This document shows, one piece after another, positions 25,994 through 35,477 of a stretch of 64,000 nucleotides of DNA. Source of the DNA: Candidatus Zymogenaceae bacterium (lineage in GTDB: Bacteria > Desulfobacterota > Zymogenia > Zymogenales > Zymogenaceae); assembly GCA_016933535.1 (NCBI GenBank), contig JAFGAS010000074.1, positions 62,001 to 126,000 of the forward strand, in the 5' to 3' direction. A program made the translations under genes and the position numbers. The notes beneath the pieces were generated by a model. The model searched no databases. It was not told where the DNA came from and saw only the letters and a list, made by a program, of their open reading frames with translations. Each line of letters begins with the position of its first letter. The first letter of the stretch is position 1.

Positions 25994-26758
25994 ATGATGA
26001 AAAAGCTTCTCGTGGTCGCGGCGGCTATTGGTCTTACAGGTCTTACGGTTCTGCTTGCCTGTATGGCTTGTCTCGCCGCGCCGAAGGGACTGTCGGCCGA
26101 TAACGTCCGGGAGATATTTTCAACCGTAAGGAACTCCGAAGGAGAGGGAGTTTTTTTTGCGATCGATTCCAATACGGTGACGCTGGCCGAAGGCTCCTTC
26201 ACCCGGCCCGGAGCGACGGAGGCCGTTGTCGCCTTCGTTGACGGAAATCAGCCCCACGTGGGACTCCCCGGGGAGCTCTGGCTGCTCGGCTATGGCACGA
26301 AATGGGCGCCGATCCTCATGATCGACCAGTCCGATGAGGCGACCTTTATAATCGTCGACATCGCCCGTGATGGAACCTCCGAGGTACTCTATACCCTCAA
26401 ACGCTGGCTTACCGGCGGCATTCTCCTGAAAAGGCAAACCCTGGTTAGCCTGAGGGGAACACAGGTCAAGACGATCTACAGCGCCGACGGGACAAGTTAC
26501 GCCTTTCACGAGGTATGGAAACAATTCAGGGATAAAGATCCGATCACCGATCATGAGATACATCTCGAGGACGTCAACGGCGACGGGGCGGTCGAACTCA
26601 TCGATACCGAGTTGTCCGGAACATTCGTTCACACGGGTGCCGGAGATGACGACGGCTGGAAGATCCGGTACTCCCCCGTGGGGAGCACGACCTACCGCTT
26701 CCTCATTGATAACGATAAGCATATCCTCGGGGTCGAGAAGCTCCCCGATACGCCGTAG
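25994..26758 (+). CDS. Exported protein of unknown function
   Basis: The frame is open from 25817, but the ATG at 25994 follows GGGGAGGAG and begins a signal peptide (MMKKLLVVAAAIGLTGLTVLLAC). The signal end has Cys residues (LLACMACLAAPKG) that could be a lipobox or just part of a Sec signal. The ~225-residue mature part has beta-rich segments and an Asp-rich EDVNGDGAVELIDTE stretch, reminiscent of FG-GAP/EF-hand-like calcium loops. No family recognised. It converges on the ACR3 gene. Confidence 0.7.
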   Translation: MMKKLLVVAAAIGLTGLTVLLACMACLAAPKGLSADNVREIFSTVRNSEGEGVFFAIDSNTVTLAEGSFTRPGATEAVVAFVDGNQPHVGLPGELWLLGYGTKWAPILMIDQSDEATFIIVDIARDGTSEVLYTLKRWLTGGILLKRQTLVSLRGTQVKTIYSADGTSYAFHEVWKQFRDKDPITDHEIHLEDVNGDGAVELIDTELSGTFVHTGAGDDDGWKIRYSPVGSTTYRFLIDNDKHILGVEKLPDTP

Positions 26759-26843
26759 CGCGAAGCGGCGGCCGAAGTATCCGTCCGGAGACGTCGACCG
26801 AATTCCGCCTTCCGAAAGACCCTGCTCCTCCGGCGGCCCCCCG

Positions 26844-27902
26844 TCACGCCCGGGCAAAAAAGCGCGCCCTGAACCTGAAGGCCACATTGACCAGTGCAAT
26901 TAGGATCGGCACCTCCAGAAGCGGCCCGATAACCGTGGCAAAGGCCTCGTTTGACGATATCCCGAAGATCGCCACGGCTACCGCGATGGCCAGCTCAAAG
27001 TCGTTGCTGGCCGCCGTAAACGAAACAGCGGTCGATTGCCCGTAATTTGCGCCGACCCTGTACGCAACGAAATAAGTCACGAACCACATCACCAGGAAGT
27101 AGATGACCAGCGGCACGGAAATGATCAAAACGTCAAATGGCCGCTGGATAATATAGGCACCCTTCAGAGAGAACATTACGATAATCGTAAACAACAGGGC
27201 AACAAGGGTAATCGGGCTGATCCGGGGGGCGAAGACCTCCTCATACCATTGTTTTCCCTTGACCCTCAGCAGGGAAAACCTCGTGGCGATACCGGCAATA
27301 AACGGGATCCCCAGATAGACAAAGACGGTCTTTGCGGCATCCCAGAACGAGATGTTTGTCTCAATCCCTTCGGCCAATCCCAGCCAATTGAGCCCCACCG
27401 TGATGAAAAGGTATATGTAGACGGCGTAAAAGAGGACCTGGAAGACGGCGTTGAACGCCACCAGGCCCACGGCCAGCTCTCGGTCGCCTTCGGCCAGTTC
27501 GTTCCAGACAATGACCATGGCGATACAGCGGGCAAGTCCGACAAGGATCACCCCGACCATGTAATGGGGATGGTTGTGGAGAAACAGAATCGCCAGTCCG
27601 AACATGAGAAGCGGCCCGACGATCCAGTTCTGCACCAGCGAGAGGGCAAGGAGCTTCTTGTGCTGAAAGATCCTGCCCATCTCCTCGTATTTGACCTTGG
27701 CCAGCGGCGGGTACATCATCAGGATGAGACCCACCGCGATGGGTATGGACGTCGTCCCGACCTGGAGCCCGGAGATGAAATCGGTCACCAAGGGCCAGAA
27801 GGTGCCGATCGCGATACCCAGGCCCATGGCGATGAATATCCAGAGCGTCAGGTAGCGATCGACAAACGATAGCCGCTTTTCCTCTGTCTGAGTCTTTTTC
27901 AT
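26844..27902 (-). CDS. ACR3-family arsenite efflux transporter
   Basis: A 352-residue, ten-helix inner-membrane protein of the Acr3 family. [21 protein letters not shown] carries the conserved Cys that binds As(III) and its typical surroundings; [23 protein letters not shown] is the second hallmark. It exports arsenite or antimonite using the proton gradient. It is the last gene of a long minus-strand island that begins with an ArsR regulator and includes ArsG-like and ArsF-like genes directly upstream. Confidence 0.93.
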   Translation of the reverse strand: MKKTQTEEKRLSFVDRYLTLWIFIAMGLGIAIGTFWPLVTDFISGLQVGTTSIPIAVGLILMMYPPLAKVKYEEMGRIFQHKKLLALSLVQNWIVGPLLMFGLAILFLHNHPHYMVGVILVGLARCIAMVIVWNELAEGDRELAVGLVAFNAVFQVLFYAVYIYLFITVGLNWLGLAEGIETNISFWDAAKTVFVYLGIPFIAGIATRFSLLRVKGKQWYEEVFAPRISPITLVALLFTIIVMFSLKGAYIIQRPFDVLIISVPLVIYFLVMWFVTYFVAYRVGANYGQSTAVSFTAASNDFELAIAVAVAIFGISSNEAFATVIGPLLEVPILIALVNVAFRFRARFFARA

Positions 27903-27951
27903 GCCGTTCTCCTATTATCGAGACAAACCGCACAATTATCCATATATTATT

Positions 27952-28644
27952 TTACCCGTATATCCGGAATATGTATATCAGGCAATAGTATATCCCCACG
28001 AGGATAAAGATAATCCCGGTTACCCGTCTGACCCATATCTCGTACCGGGTGACCCTATTGAAGATCGAGTTCATCTGCTTAACACCCGCGGCCAGCAGCA
28101 CCGCAAAGGCCAGCACCGGCAGGCCGGTCGCCACTCCGTAGGCGGACGGGACGACCAGGCCGGACCCGGACGCGAGGGCGATCGGGATGAGGCTTCCGAA
28201 AAAGAGTGCCGCCGATACCGGGCAAAACGACAGCGCAAAGACCGCCCCTAAAAGAAACGCCCCGCCCAGCCCAAGCACGTCGACCGCCCGTTCAAGCCGC
28301 TTGCCCGCCCCGAATCCCGGCGCGTAGATCTTTATCAACTCCAGAAGTACCATCCCTACGATAATGAGGACGGGCCCGAGGAGTTTGTTCATATACGTCT
28401 GAAGAAACAGCGATATTCCCGGTGCCGAAAGAAGGCTTTCGACGAGGATCATGCCAAGACCCATATAAACAATCATCCTACCTAGGGTATACAGGAGTCC
28501 GGAGAGGAACACCTTCCACGGGCTCGCGACGTTCTTCCCTACGTAGGAAACGGCGGCGATATTGGTCGCCAGCGGGCAGGGGGACACCGAAGTCAGGATA
28601 CCCAGCCAGAACGCAGAGCCAACGACAACGATAAGGTCGGTCAT
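27952..28644 (-). CDS. CcdA/DsbD-like membrane protein, ArsG type
   Basis: A 230-residue six-helix protein related to CcdA. The first helix holds SVSPCPLATNIAAVSYVGKNV and a later one FALSFCPVSAALFFG, giving the paired membrane cysteines. In arsenic operons such proteins are named ArsG, described as efflux permeases for aromatic arsenicals; they could also pass reducing power across the membrane to a periplasmic thiol protein. The ArsF-like gene lies 2 bp upstream on the same strand, supporting the arsenic assignment. Confidence 0.8.
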   Translation of the reverse strand: MTDLIVVVGSAFWLGILTSVSPCPLATNIAAVSYVGKNVASPWKVFLSGLLYTLGRMIVYMGLGMILVESLLSAPGISLFLQTYMNKLLGPVLIIVGMVLLELIKIYAPGFGAGKRLERAVDVLGLGGAFLLGAVFALSFCPVSAALFFGSLIPIALASGSGLVVPSAYGVATGLPVLAFAVLLAAGVKQMNSIFNRVTRYEIWVRRVTGIIFILVGIYYCLIYIFRIYG

Positions 28645-28646
28645 TG

Positions 28647-29198
28647 CTAAATTCCTTTCAGGTAGTTACGCGTCTCGCCAATAACATATTTCTTGAACGC
28701 GGGCTTATCGTTGTAGAGGTCCCACACGCCCTCCAGCTTCTTCCATTCGACGCGCTTTCCGTCCACTACCTTTTCCAGCACGACGATGTAGTACTCCAGA
28801 GTAAAGTCGTCTATATACGCCTCGTTTTTCGGGTCCTGCATGTTGAGGACTTTCAGATGGAGGCTACCGTCGCCCATCTCTGTGAGGAACGCCTCGTTGA
28901 CGGCCTCCCGCGTGTACATCTCGATCGTGCGGCAGGAGATGCAGCGGTAGTTTCCGTGAAAGTAGTAGACATTGACGTACGTATCCGGCGAGGCTTTTTC
29001 GGCGGGAAGCGCGGTAGTCAGCGTCTCGCCCGGAGGGGCGGACGAATCGGGAGCGCCTGCCGTAGGTTCGTCGGGCATTACGACCGCCGGTGTGAGCTCA
29101 GCGTCCCGTTTGCCGCCGATCTCGCCGAGGACGAGATAGACAACGCTGGCCGCGACGAACAGCAGCAGGATGCTGGTGATTATAGTTTTCGGTTTCAT
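28647..29198 (-). CDS. ArsF-like thioredoxin-fold protein with membrane anchor
   Basis: A 183-residue protein with an N-terminal transmembrane anchor (residues ~5-25), a Pro/Ala-rich linker and a periplasmic domain with VYYFHGNYRCISCRTIEMYT. This YFHG..RC..C signature matches the ArsF-type nitroreductase subunit described with ArsE and ArsG for aromatic nitroarsenicals. The CxxC could exchange electrons with the CcdA-like partner encoded 2 bp downstream. Confidence 0.8.
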   Translation of the reverse strand: MKPKTIITSILLLFVAASVVYLVLGEIGGKRDAELTPAVVMPDEPTAGAPDSSAPPGETLTTALPAEKASPDTYVNVYYFHGNYRCISCRTIEMYTREAVNEAFLTEMGDGSLHLKVLNMQDPKNEAYIDDFTLEYYIVVLEKVVDGKRVEWKKLEGVWDLYNDKPAFKKYVIGETRNYLKGI

Positions 29199-29292
29199 CG
29201 GTCGATACTACTCCTTGGATAATTATGACGCGTGGGCGCAGTTAGGGGACCTCAGGTTCGAGTAAAGGCTTTCACTTACGGAAAACGCCGTT

Positions 29293-29751
29293 TTACTGAA
29301 AATCATAACCGAGTTCTTTCCATTTGCCGAGGATTTGTTCTTTTGAGAAATAGCCCGCGTGACGATACAGCTCCTTCCCGTTTTCGTCGAGAAAGATCTG
29401 CGTCGGTATCCCGCGTATTCTGTATTTCTCGGCCGGTGCGGGGTCTTTCCACACGTCGTAAAAGACAATATCAAATTTCCCCTTGTATTCCTTCTTGAGC
29501 TGCTCTAGAATCGGCGCCATCATCTTGCAGGGCACGCACCGGTCGGCACCCAGGTCGATGAGGACGGGAAGCGAGTCTCCGGCGACGGCGGTGTTACCGC
29601 CAAGCATGTCGTTATTCAAGGCCCCACCCGGCCGTATTGTGGAGAGGTATAACGCGCCTGCCGCCGCAAATACAATCACTACGAACAGGATTATCTTTAC
29701 TACTGAAGGAACTCGAAGCCGTGCTTTCTTAGGTTGAGATTTCTTTACCAT
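29293..29751 (-). CDS. Membrane-anchored thioredoxin-like protein
   Basis: A 152-residue protein with one N-terminal transmembrane segment (~19-40) and a periplasmic thioredoxin domain. The active site is DRCVPCKMMAPIL, the cis-Pro is in RGIPTQIFLDENG. It could serve as the ArsE-like partner of the ArsF and ArsG proteins downstream or reduce cytochrome apoprotein thiols for the tetrahaem protein upstream. A 94-bp gap separates it from the ArsF-like gene. Confidence 0.88.
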   Translation of the reverse strand: MVKKSQPKKARLRVPSVVKIILFVVIVFAAAGALYLSTIRPGGALNNDMLGGNTAVAGDSLPVLIDLGADRCVPCKMMAPILEQLKKEYKGKFDIVFYDVWKDPAPAEKYRIRGIPTQIFLDENGKELYRHAGYFSKEQILGKWKELGYDFQ

Positions 29752-29920
29752 GCACTTTCTCCCATGTCATGCTTATCGTATTCTCTCATGTTGAGCCAAT
29801 TACCAGGCGTTGAGTATATCAACAATTCCAAGGCGCAAAAACTTCATATTTTATTTTCGTTTCTCTCGTTAAGTTTCTGAATGAGGGCCTGATTCATCAC
29901 CTCTCGATCCTCGCGTTATC

Positions 29921-31534
29921 TTAATTATCCTCCGGGCATCGTATTATCGCTAAATCCCTTTCATACTGAAAATCGTCGTCGTTTTCCCGGTCGTGGCACG
30001 AAAGACACGTGCTCTCGACGAAAAGCTTCTGGGGGGTGACTCCCTTGGATATATGGAGGCTCCCCGGACCGTGGCAGGTCTCGCACTGAACGCCCAGGAG
30101 GTCTTTTGCCGTCAGGATATCCTTAAAACCTCCGAACTTCCTGAAACCCGTCGTATGGCACCTGATGCAGTCGGACTCGAACTGTCTCTCATCTTTTACG
30201 AGCGTTTCGAATGCGACCGCATGCTTCGTATCTTCCCAGAAGTTGTAGTGGCCCTTGTGGCAGCTCTTGCAGCTTTCCGCGCCCACGTAATGGGGCTCGC
30301 GCGAAAGTTCCCGGGGATCCCGCTCGCCCTTCTCCAGCTTCTCCATCTTCGCATTATTCACGTACTTCACGAGGTTCATCTTGTAGTGATCCTCGATCTT
30401 TTTTATCCCGGGGTCTTCGGCAAAGCGCCGGTCAAGCTCCACGGTAGACGACCGTATCGTGTTGTTCTGCCCATCTCCCAAGGCCCCCTCGATTTCGGCA
30501 ATTTCCTTTTTTGCTTTTTCGATCTCGGCAAGGAGTATCGCCTCGGAGTCTCCGGAGTCCTTACCGTCCCTCTTGGTCTTCTGGATGTCCTCATAGAGCC
30601 TCTCAAGCTGTTGGAGCCGCAGCTTCTTATTATGGTATTCAGCCGACCTTGTATCCGATCCGCCTTCGACGGTAATCATGTAGGGGCGCTGTGGGTTCTG
30701 TATCGAGATGTCGAGCCGATGAATATACTGTCCCCTCGGCAGGCCTTGAACGAGCAATGAAGAGCCGAGCTTTGAAGGCCGATTGTGCGAATAATCGGGC
30801 AGGTGGCCGACGATAAAGAGGTCGACGCCGTCAAACTTCTGCGCGAGCTTTTCGGCCTCCCTGAAGCCGGTATGCGACAGGACGATGATGAAGTCGGACT
30901 TCCCTTCGAGTTCCCTGAGCACCTTCTTGAGGGCCGCGGTCTCGCTCTCGAGGTAGATGCCGTCTTCGCCCATGTCCTTTCGAAACCCGGTATCCCCGCC
31001 GATCACCGCCGTGATCCCCACTCGAAATCCCGAGAGGTTCTTGACAACGTAGGGCGTAAAGACGTAGGAACCGTCCTTATCGTAAAGGACATTTGCCGAC
31101 AGGAACGGGAAATCCGCCATGTCTTCGAGGTCTTTCAGGTAATCGAGACCGAGGGCGAATTCATTCTCCCCCAGGCCCAGCGCGGTCCACCCCATTGCGT
31201 TCAGGCTGTCGATGATCCTTCTCCCCTGGATATCGAGGCTGGCGTCCGGGTTCTGACCGTAGTTTGCACCGCTGTACAGGAGATCTCCCGCATCCAGGAG
31301 GAGGATATCGTTCCTTTCTGCCATTACTTCGCTGATATAGGTCGCTTTCCTGGCAAGACCGCCAAGCTGGTGGCTGTGTCACCCGCAGGGCTCGGCTTCA
31401 CCGTACGTATCGTTTGAGAATATAATGGTGAAATCCGCGGTGCTCGTCGATATCGATCTTTTACAGCATATAATGACAATCAGCACCGCTAAGATGAGGA
31501 CAAAGATTATCACGCCCTTTTTCCGCATGTCCAT
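29921..31534 (-). CDS. Candidate selenoprotein: degenerate metallophosphatase with tetrahaem cytochrome domain
   Basis: The frame 29921-31324 looks 5 prime truncated, starting inside a metallophosphatase fold at MAERNDILLLDAGDLL. Upstream it stays open except for one TGA at 31379-31381, back to an ATG at 31534 with a GAGGAG site 7 bp before it. Read through, it gives 537 residues: an N-terminal membrane anchor (~8-24), then FSNDTYGEAEPCG, Sec52, HSHQLGGLARKATYI. From memory, UshA-like relatives have Cys at this place (Pro-Cys-Gly-Cys). Metal motifs are altered (SNDTYG, GENEF, GHLPDY), so phosphatase activity is doubtful. The C-terminal ~160 residues carry four CxxCH haem sites (CKSCH, CIRCH, CETCH, CLSCH), resembling cytochrome c554. 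Likely periplasmic redox protein. Confidence 0.82.
31349..31381 (-). promoter_or_regulatory. UGA codon with bacterial SECIS-like hairpin
   Basis: After the TGA (31381-31379), CTTGGC (31366-31361) and GCCAGG (31354-31349) pair as a 6-bp stem with the loop GGTCTT. The GGU is the seventh codon after UGA, the same offset as the functional GGU loop of E. coli fdhF. The protein reading through it (HSHQLGGLARK) is conserved-looking. Confidence 0.78.
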
Positions 31535-31627
31535 GGAAATTCTCCTCAACTCGCCCTAGTGTTTCGTATGGGGTAGCCACTTCTCGACCGCCGCCTTTAT
31601 GTATGTCTCCCGCCTTTTGGTTCTGTT

Positions 31628-32035
31628 TCACGAACAGCACGAGCCGCCCCCGGCCGCACCTCCGTTGAGCTTCCTTCGCCCCTCCTCCACCACCTGCGAG
31701 ATCGGGTCATCGCCAACCGGGGTGCTCCCTTTGTTCATCCCGAGGTCTGAGAGCCTGAGGTGCTCAAAAGCTGAAATCTCCGCCTTTTCCAGCGTTTTCC
31801 TGGCGCAGTCGATGGGGCAGCTGTCAATGGCTAGGATACCTGCGGCGGCCTTCGTCGATTCGATCATCCCGGAGATGCCCCCGCCGATCCCCGCAAGGCA
31901 AAACATATTGCCGACGCCTTCACGGGTCAGTTTCCGCGCAGCCTGGTCCGCGACCGCCCCGACATCGGATGCGCCGGAACAGGAGAAGATCAGCGTCGGG
32001 GCCTTTGAGCATTGACAATCATCTTTCGCACTCAT
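31628..32035 (-). CDS. Cys-rich putative zinc-binding protein (DGC-domain family)
   Basis: A 135-residue small protein with a CQCS start, FSCSGASDVGAVADQAARKL, MFCLAGIGGGISGM, ILAIDSCPIDCARKTLE and a CC near the end (GGGSCCS). This Cys pattern matches the DGC or 'putative zinc-binding' family that often accompanies arsenic permeases and small thioredoxins. Metal or persulfide handling is the usual suggestion. It lies between the small thioredoxin and the selenoprotein candidate on the same strand. Confidence 0.8.
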   Translation of the reverse strand: MSAKDDCQCSKAPTLIFSCSGASDVGAVADQAARKLTREGVGNMFCLAGIGGGISGMIESTKAAAGILAIDSCPIDCARKTLEKAEISAFEHLRLSDLGMNKGSTPVGDDPISQVVEEGRRKLNGGAAGGGSCCS

Positions 32036-32114
32036 TCGAATTATCCTCCAACAATAAAATCCGCTGGTATTTTAACACGTCCTTCAGGTACGGGAGGTAT
32101 CACGTACTGATCGC

Positions 32115-32351
32115 CTACTTCAAGAACTCCTTTATCTCGTCGGCCGTCAGGAGCTTTCCCGCCGAAACGACCTTCCCGTCGACGGCCAGCGCCGGCGTCG
32201 ACATGACGCCGAAAGACATGATCTTGTCGATGTCACTAACCTTCTCGACCTCGTAGTCGATGCCGAGCGCTTTGGCCGCGGCCTCGGCGTTTTCCTGGAG
32301 GCGGTTGCACTTCATGCAGCCCGTTCCCAGGATCTGAATTTTCTTAGTCAT
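32115..32351 (-). CDS. Small thioredoxin/glutaredoxin-like thiol protein
   Basis: A 78-residue single thioredoxin fold of the MTH895 type. The site is LGTGCMKCNRLQENAEAAAK and the cis-Pro region is GVMSTPALAVDGKVVSAG. Such minimal thioredoxins are frequently found next to ArsP-like permeases and DGC proteins, as here. It likely delivers electrons to a neighbour in the island. The cytoplasmic location is inferred from the lack of a signal. Confidence 0.9.
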   Translation of the reverse strand: MTKKIQILGTGCMKCNRLQENAEAAAKALGIDYEVEKVSDIDKIMSFGVMSTPALAVDGKVVSAGKLLTADEIKEFLK

Positions 32352-32572
32352 TTTTGTTCCTTATATGTATTGTCACCAAGTAACTACTCATTCAAATCGA
32401 GCACCATTAGCTGAAATACATGTATACGTTATATTCGCCTACCAGTTCGATGCTTACATCGGGATATGGTGGTAGATTGTGTACCGCCACATCCCAACGT
32501 ACGCAACGTTACCCGGGTTTTCCTTACCCGAGTCTCATTAATCTGTCGTACGATCTCATCAGTCGGCTACAA

Positions 32573-33346
32573 TTAGATCTGGATACCGAAGTAGATGAAG
32601 ATGTACTTCAGCGAGACGTAGAAAAAAAGGAGCCCGAAAAGCGTCTTCAAAATATGCGGTTTGAATTTAGCCACGAGTTTCGCCCCGAATACAGCCCCGA
32701 TCAACGCCCCGATTCCGAGGGTGACGGCAACGGGGATATTGACCACCTGCTGGTATATTTTAAAGGCCGCCCCGACAAGCGCCATCCAGAAAAACGCGGC
32801 CATGGAAGTCCCGATAGCCAGCTTTACCGGCGCCTTAAAAAGATAGATAAAGGATGGCACCAGGGCGTATCCGCCACCCAGCCCGATGATCCCGGTAAGG
32901 AATCCTACAGCAGATCCAAGCGCTGATTTTGAAGCAAATGTTCCCGGCATATCAGGTCCTTGAGATGCCGGGACTTTTTTCAGGAGACCTTCATAGAGCA
33001 TCCTCACGGAGACAAGAACGAAAGCGATCCCAATAATGAGGTCTATCAGGTCCCCATAGGGTTTGATATAGCCGAAGACGATCGAGCCAATGATGACCCC
33101 GATAATCCCGCTCAATCCCGTTTGCAGCGCGGTCGTCTTGTCGACGTTTTTCATTCGCATATGCTGTATCGCGCCCGAACCCGCGGTAAAGACCACGGCT
33201 GTTAGCGTCGTTCCCACCGCAAAGGCGGGGTCAAAATGAAAACCGAACCGGATCACCGGCATCATGAGGGCGCATCCGCCGGTCCCGAGCAGGCCGCCGA
33301 CTACACCCGCCACGAGACCCGTAACGAGATAAATGATATACATCAT
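32573..33346 (-). CDS. TauE/SafE-family sulfite/organic anion exporter
   Basis: A 257-residue, 7-8 helix membrane protein of the TauE family: GLVAGVVGGLLGTGGCALMMPV in the first half and GFLTGIIGLGGGYALVPSFIYL in the second are the duplicated signature. The family moves sulfite, sulfoacetate or similar anions. In this island it may export a sulfur or arsenic oxyanion, or supply sulfur; neither can be settled from sequence. It lies between the ArsP-like permease and the thiol proteins. Confidence 0.87.
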   Translation of the reverse strand: MMYIIYLVTGLVAGVVGGLLGTGGCALMMPVIRFGFHFDPAFAVGTTLTAVVFTAGSGAIQHMRMKNVDKTTALQTGLSGIIGVIIGSIVFGYIKPYGDLIDLIIGIAFVLVSVRMLYEGLLKKVPASQGPDMPGTFASKSALGSAVGFLTGIIGLGGGYALVPSFIYLFKAPVKLAIGTSMAAFFWMALVGAAFKIYQQVVNIPVAVTLGIGALIGAVFGAKLVAKFKPHILKTLFGLLFFYVSLKYIFIYFGIQI

Positions 33347-33448
33347 GACTCATTCCTCCCTTACTCTATTCCGGAGATGGAAACCTCTATTTCTGTAAAG
33401 TCGCCGTGTCCACGCACAAGGATACAAATTCTTATTCGTCGTATTAGT

Positions 33449-34750
33449 CTACGAAAAAAAGGTACCATAGATCAGTCCGCTGATCGTAGACATCACGACC
33501 ACCAGAGTCACGTATACGACGGTCTTTTTCGTCCCCAAAACGCTCCTGATCACCAGCATCGACGGCAGCGACAGCGCCGGGCCCGCCAGCAGCAGCGCCA
33601 GCGCGGGGCCTTTACCCATCCCCGCGCCGATGAGCCCCTGCAGGATTGGCACCTCCGTGAGCGTGGCGAAGTACATGAAGCCCCCCGCCACCGAGGCAAA
33701 GAGGTTTGCCCAAAGCGAGTTTCCTCCCACGGCCCAGGCAACCCACGCCGAAGGGATGATCCCCTCGTGGCCGGGGCGCCCGAGGAGGAAGCCCGCGATC
33801 AGGACGCCGAACAACAGCAGCGGAAGGATCAGCTTGGCGAAGTCCCACGTGGAGGAAAACCATCCGCTGGCCTCACCCTTGTCCAACGCGGTGACAATAG
33901 ACAGACCGGTCACCCCGACAGCGAACGGGACCAATGGATAGCCGGGCGCTATCAGCGCCGCCACCACGACGCCGGCGGCAACAAGCACGACCCGGAGCCA
34001 TTTCACGCCGAACCAGCCGATAAGAATGAGGCCGAGCCCTGCCGCAAAAAGCGAGACCAGTATCCACTTGGCCGCATAGACGAGGGCAAAGAGGCCCGTC
34101 GAGCCCTCGGGGCTGCCCCAGGTGGCGAATATGAGGATAGCCACGAGGACGAAAAAGAAAAGGGCATTCTGCCACAACGTCCTCTTTGGGTCGGAGGTCG
34201 GCACGGCCGCAAGCACGGCCGCCCTGCCGACTTCTTCTTTCCTGAAAAACAGGTGCATGAGAAGCCCAATAACGATAGAGAAAATAATTGCCCCCACCGC
34301 GCGGGCAATGCCCAGTTCCAGGCCGAGTATCCGCGCCGTGAGGATGATGGCCAGGACGTTAATCGCCGGTCCCGAGTAGAGAAACGCCGAGGCCGGCCCC
34401 AGCCCCGCGCCCATCCGGTAGATGCCGGCAAAGAGCGGCATCACCGTGCATGAGCATACCGCCAGCACCGAGCCGGATACCGACGCCACGCCGTAGGCCA
34501 GGACCTTGTTGGCCCCCGCGCCGAGATATTTCATGACCGAATCCTGGGCCACGAACACGGCGATCGCCCCGGCGATGAAAAAGGCGGGGATCAGGCACAG
34601 CAGGACGTGCTCCCGGGTATACCATTTTGCCAGGGCAAGGGCCTCAAAGATCGCGTTGTCAAACCGGGGCGCGCCCAGCGGCATAAAATAGAGGCCGAGA
34701 AAGGCCCCGATTATGAGAAGCAGTATCTTATATTCTTGTTTCCAGTTCAT
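33449..34750 (-). CDS. Permease of the ArsP/UPF0718 (DUF318) family
   Basis: A ~433-residue protein with about ten transmembrane helices. VASVSGSVLAVCSCTVMPLFAGIYRMGAGLGPASAFLYSGPAINVLA is diagnostic (Cys pair CSC followed by PLF and the GP.N motif). ArsP members export trivalent organoarsenicals; others move unknown substrates. The ATG at 34750 (MNWKQEY) is preferred; a TTG at 34783 would add 11 residues. It directly follows the ArsR gene, so it is the first structural gene of the island. Confidence 0.87.
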   Translation of the reverse strand: MNWKQEYKILLLIIGAFLGLYFMPLGAPRFDNAIFEALALAKWYTREHVLLCLIPAFFIAGAIAVFVAQDSVMKYLGAGANKVLAYGVASVSGSVLAVCSCTVMPLFAGIYRMGAGLGPASAFLYSGPAINVLAIILTARILGLELGIARAVGAIIFSIVIGLLMHLFFRKEEVGRAAVLAAVPTSDPKRTLWQNALFFFVLVAILIFATWGSPEGSTGLFALVYAAKWILVSLFAAGLGLILIGWFGVKWLRVVLVAAGVVVAALIAPGYPLVPFAVGVTGLSIVTALDKGEASGWFSSTWDFAKLILPLLLFGVLIAGFLLGRPGHEGIIPSAWVAWAVGGNSLWANLFASVAGGFMYFATLTEVPILQGLIGAGMGKGPALALLLAGPALSLPSMLVIRSVLGTKKTVVYVTLVVVMSTISGLIYGTFFS

Positions 34751-34893
34751 CCTAAACCCTATCGGACTTGGCCGCTTTCCCAAGTAGCCATTGATAATCG
34801 TAAAAAAAAGATTCTATGTGAGAAAATACAGTACGTAACTCGCGTTCTTTCTCTTCACGAACCGTCTCCTCCGGATACGTATCCGGCGATTCT

Positions 34894-35235
34894 CTACTTC
34901 GCGTCCCCTTTCATCTGGCCCAGGGCGCTTCGACTGTCCTCGATAACCGATTCCTGCACGTCGGCAACGCAGGTAAAGAAGTTCAGGACGCACGGTATTT
35001 TCAGGGTGTAGAAGACCTGCGTCCCCCGTTTTTCATCGTCGATAATACCGGCGCCCTTCAGGATGGAGAGGTGCTTGGAAACCGTGGACATATCCGCGCC
35101 GATCATCTCGGTCAAATCCAGTACGCACCGTTCCCGCCGGGCCAGTTCATCCACGATAAAAAGCCTTGTCGGGTGGGCCAACGCCTTAAAGATACGGGAT
35201 TTGGCCTCGTAGTATGTCCGTGTCGTTGGATCCAT
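34894..35235 (-). CDS. ArsR-family transcriptional repressor
   Basis: A 113-residue winged-helix protein: FKALAHPTRLFIVDELARRERCVLDLTEMIGADMSTVSKHLSILKGAGII. A Cys in RRERCVLDL matches the first Cys of the ELCVCD-type metal box but the second is absent; two more cysteines near the C-terminus (CVLNFFTCVAD) could complete an As(III) site. It probably represses the island and is released by arsenite. AGGAGCCAAGG precedes the ATG. Confidence 0.9.
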   Translation of the reverse strand: MDPTTRTYYEAKSRIFKALAHPTRLFIVDELARRERCVLDLTEMIGADMSTVSKHLSILKGAGIIDDEKRGTQVFYTLKIPCVLNFFTCVADVQESVIEDSRSALGQMKGDAK

Positions 35236-35328
35236 CCTTGGCTCCTCCGCCGTAGTTATTTTATGGGCTTACCTGCATCGGCCGTTTTCTATTGCCGTGG
35301 CAAGCGGCCCGGTACTTTCCTGTTTGGC

Positions 35329-35357
35329 AATATAGCAAAATAATGGGGCCGTGTCAA
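35329..35357 (-). promoter_or_regulatory. Promoter of the arsenic island
   Basis: On the minus strand TTGACA (35357-35352), 17 bp, TATATT (35334-35329). A partial inverted repeat TTTG...CAAA spans the -10 region and could be the ArsR operator. The leader to ArsR is ~90 nt. Confidence 0.7.
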
Positions 35358-35477
35358 CTAAATTCTTACCTGTCTCCCCAAGAACGGTCCGCCGCCCGGG
35401 CGGCCCCATCGACGTTCTGATGAAGCCATATGGTTTCGATCCTTGATCGGCCGGACCGGCCTATAAGGATGGTTATA

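Noticed and set aside
31559-31630. Possible second selenocysteine: TGA at the end of the DGC-type gene, with ~23 open codons after it
   Set aside because: No hairpin with a GG/GU loop follows the TGA, the added tail (NRTKRRETYIKAAVEKWLPHTKH) has no recognisable family match, and the protein already ends in the typical Cys pair.
33236-34453. 405-codon plus-strand frame opposite the permease
   Set aside because: Very Arg/His/Gln-rich antisense of a clear membrane protein; no domain.
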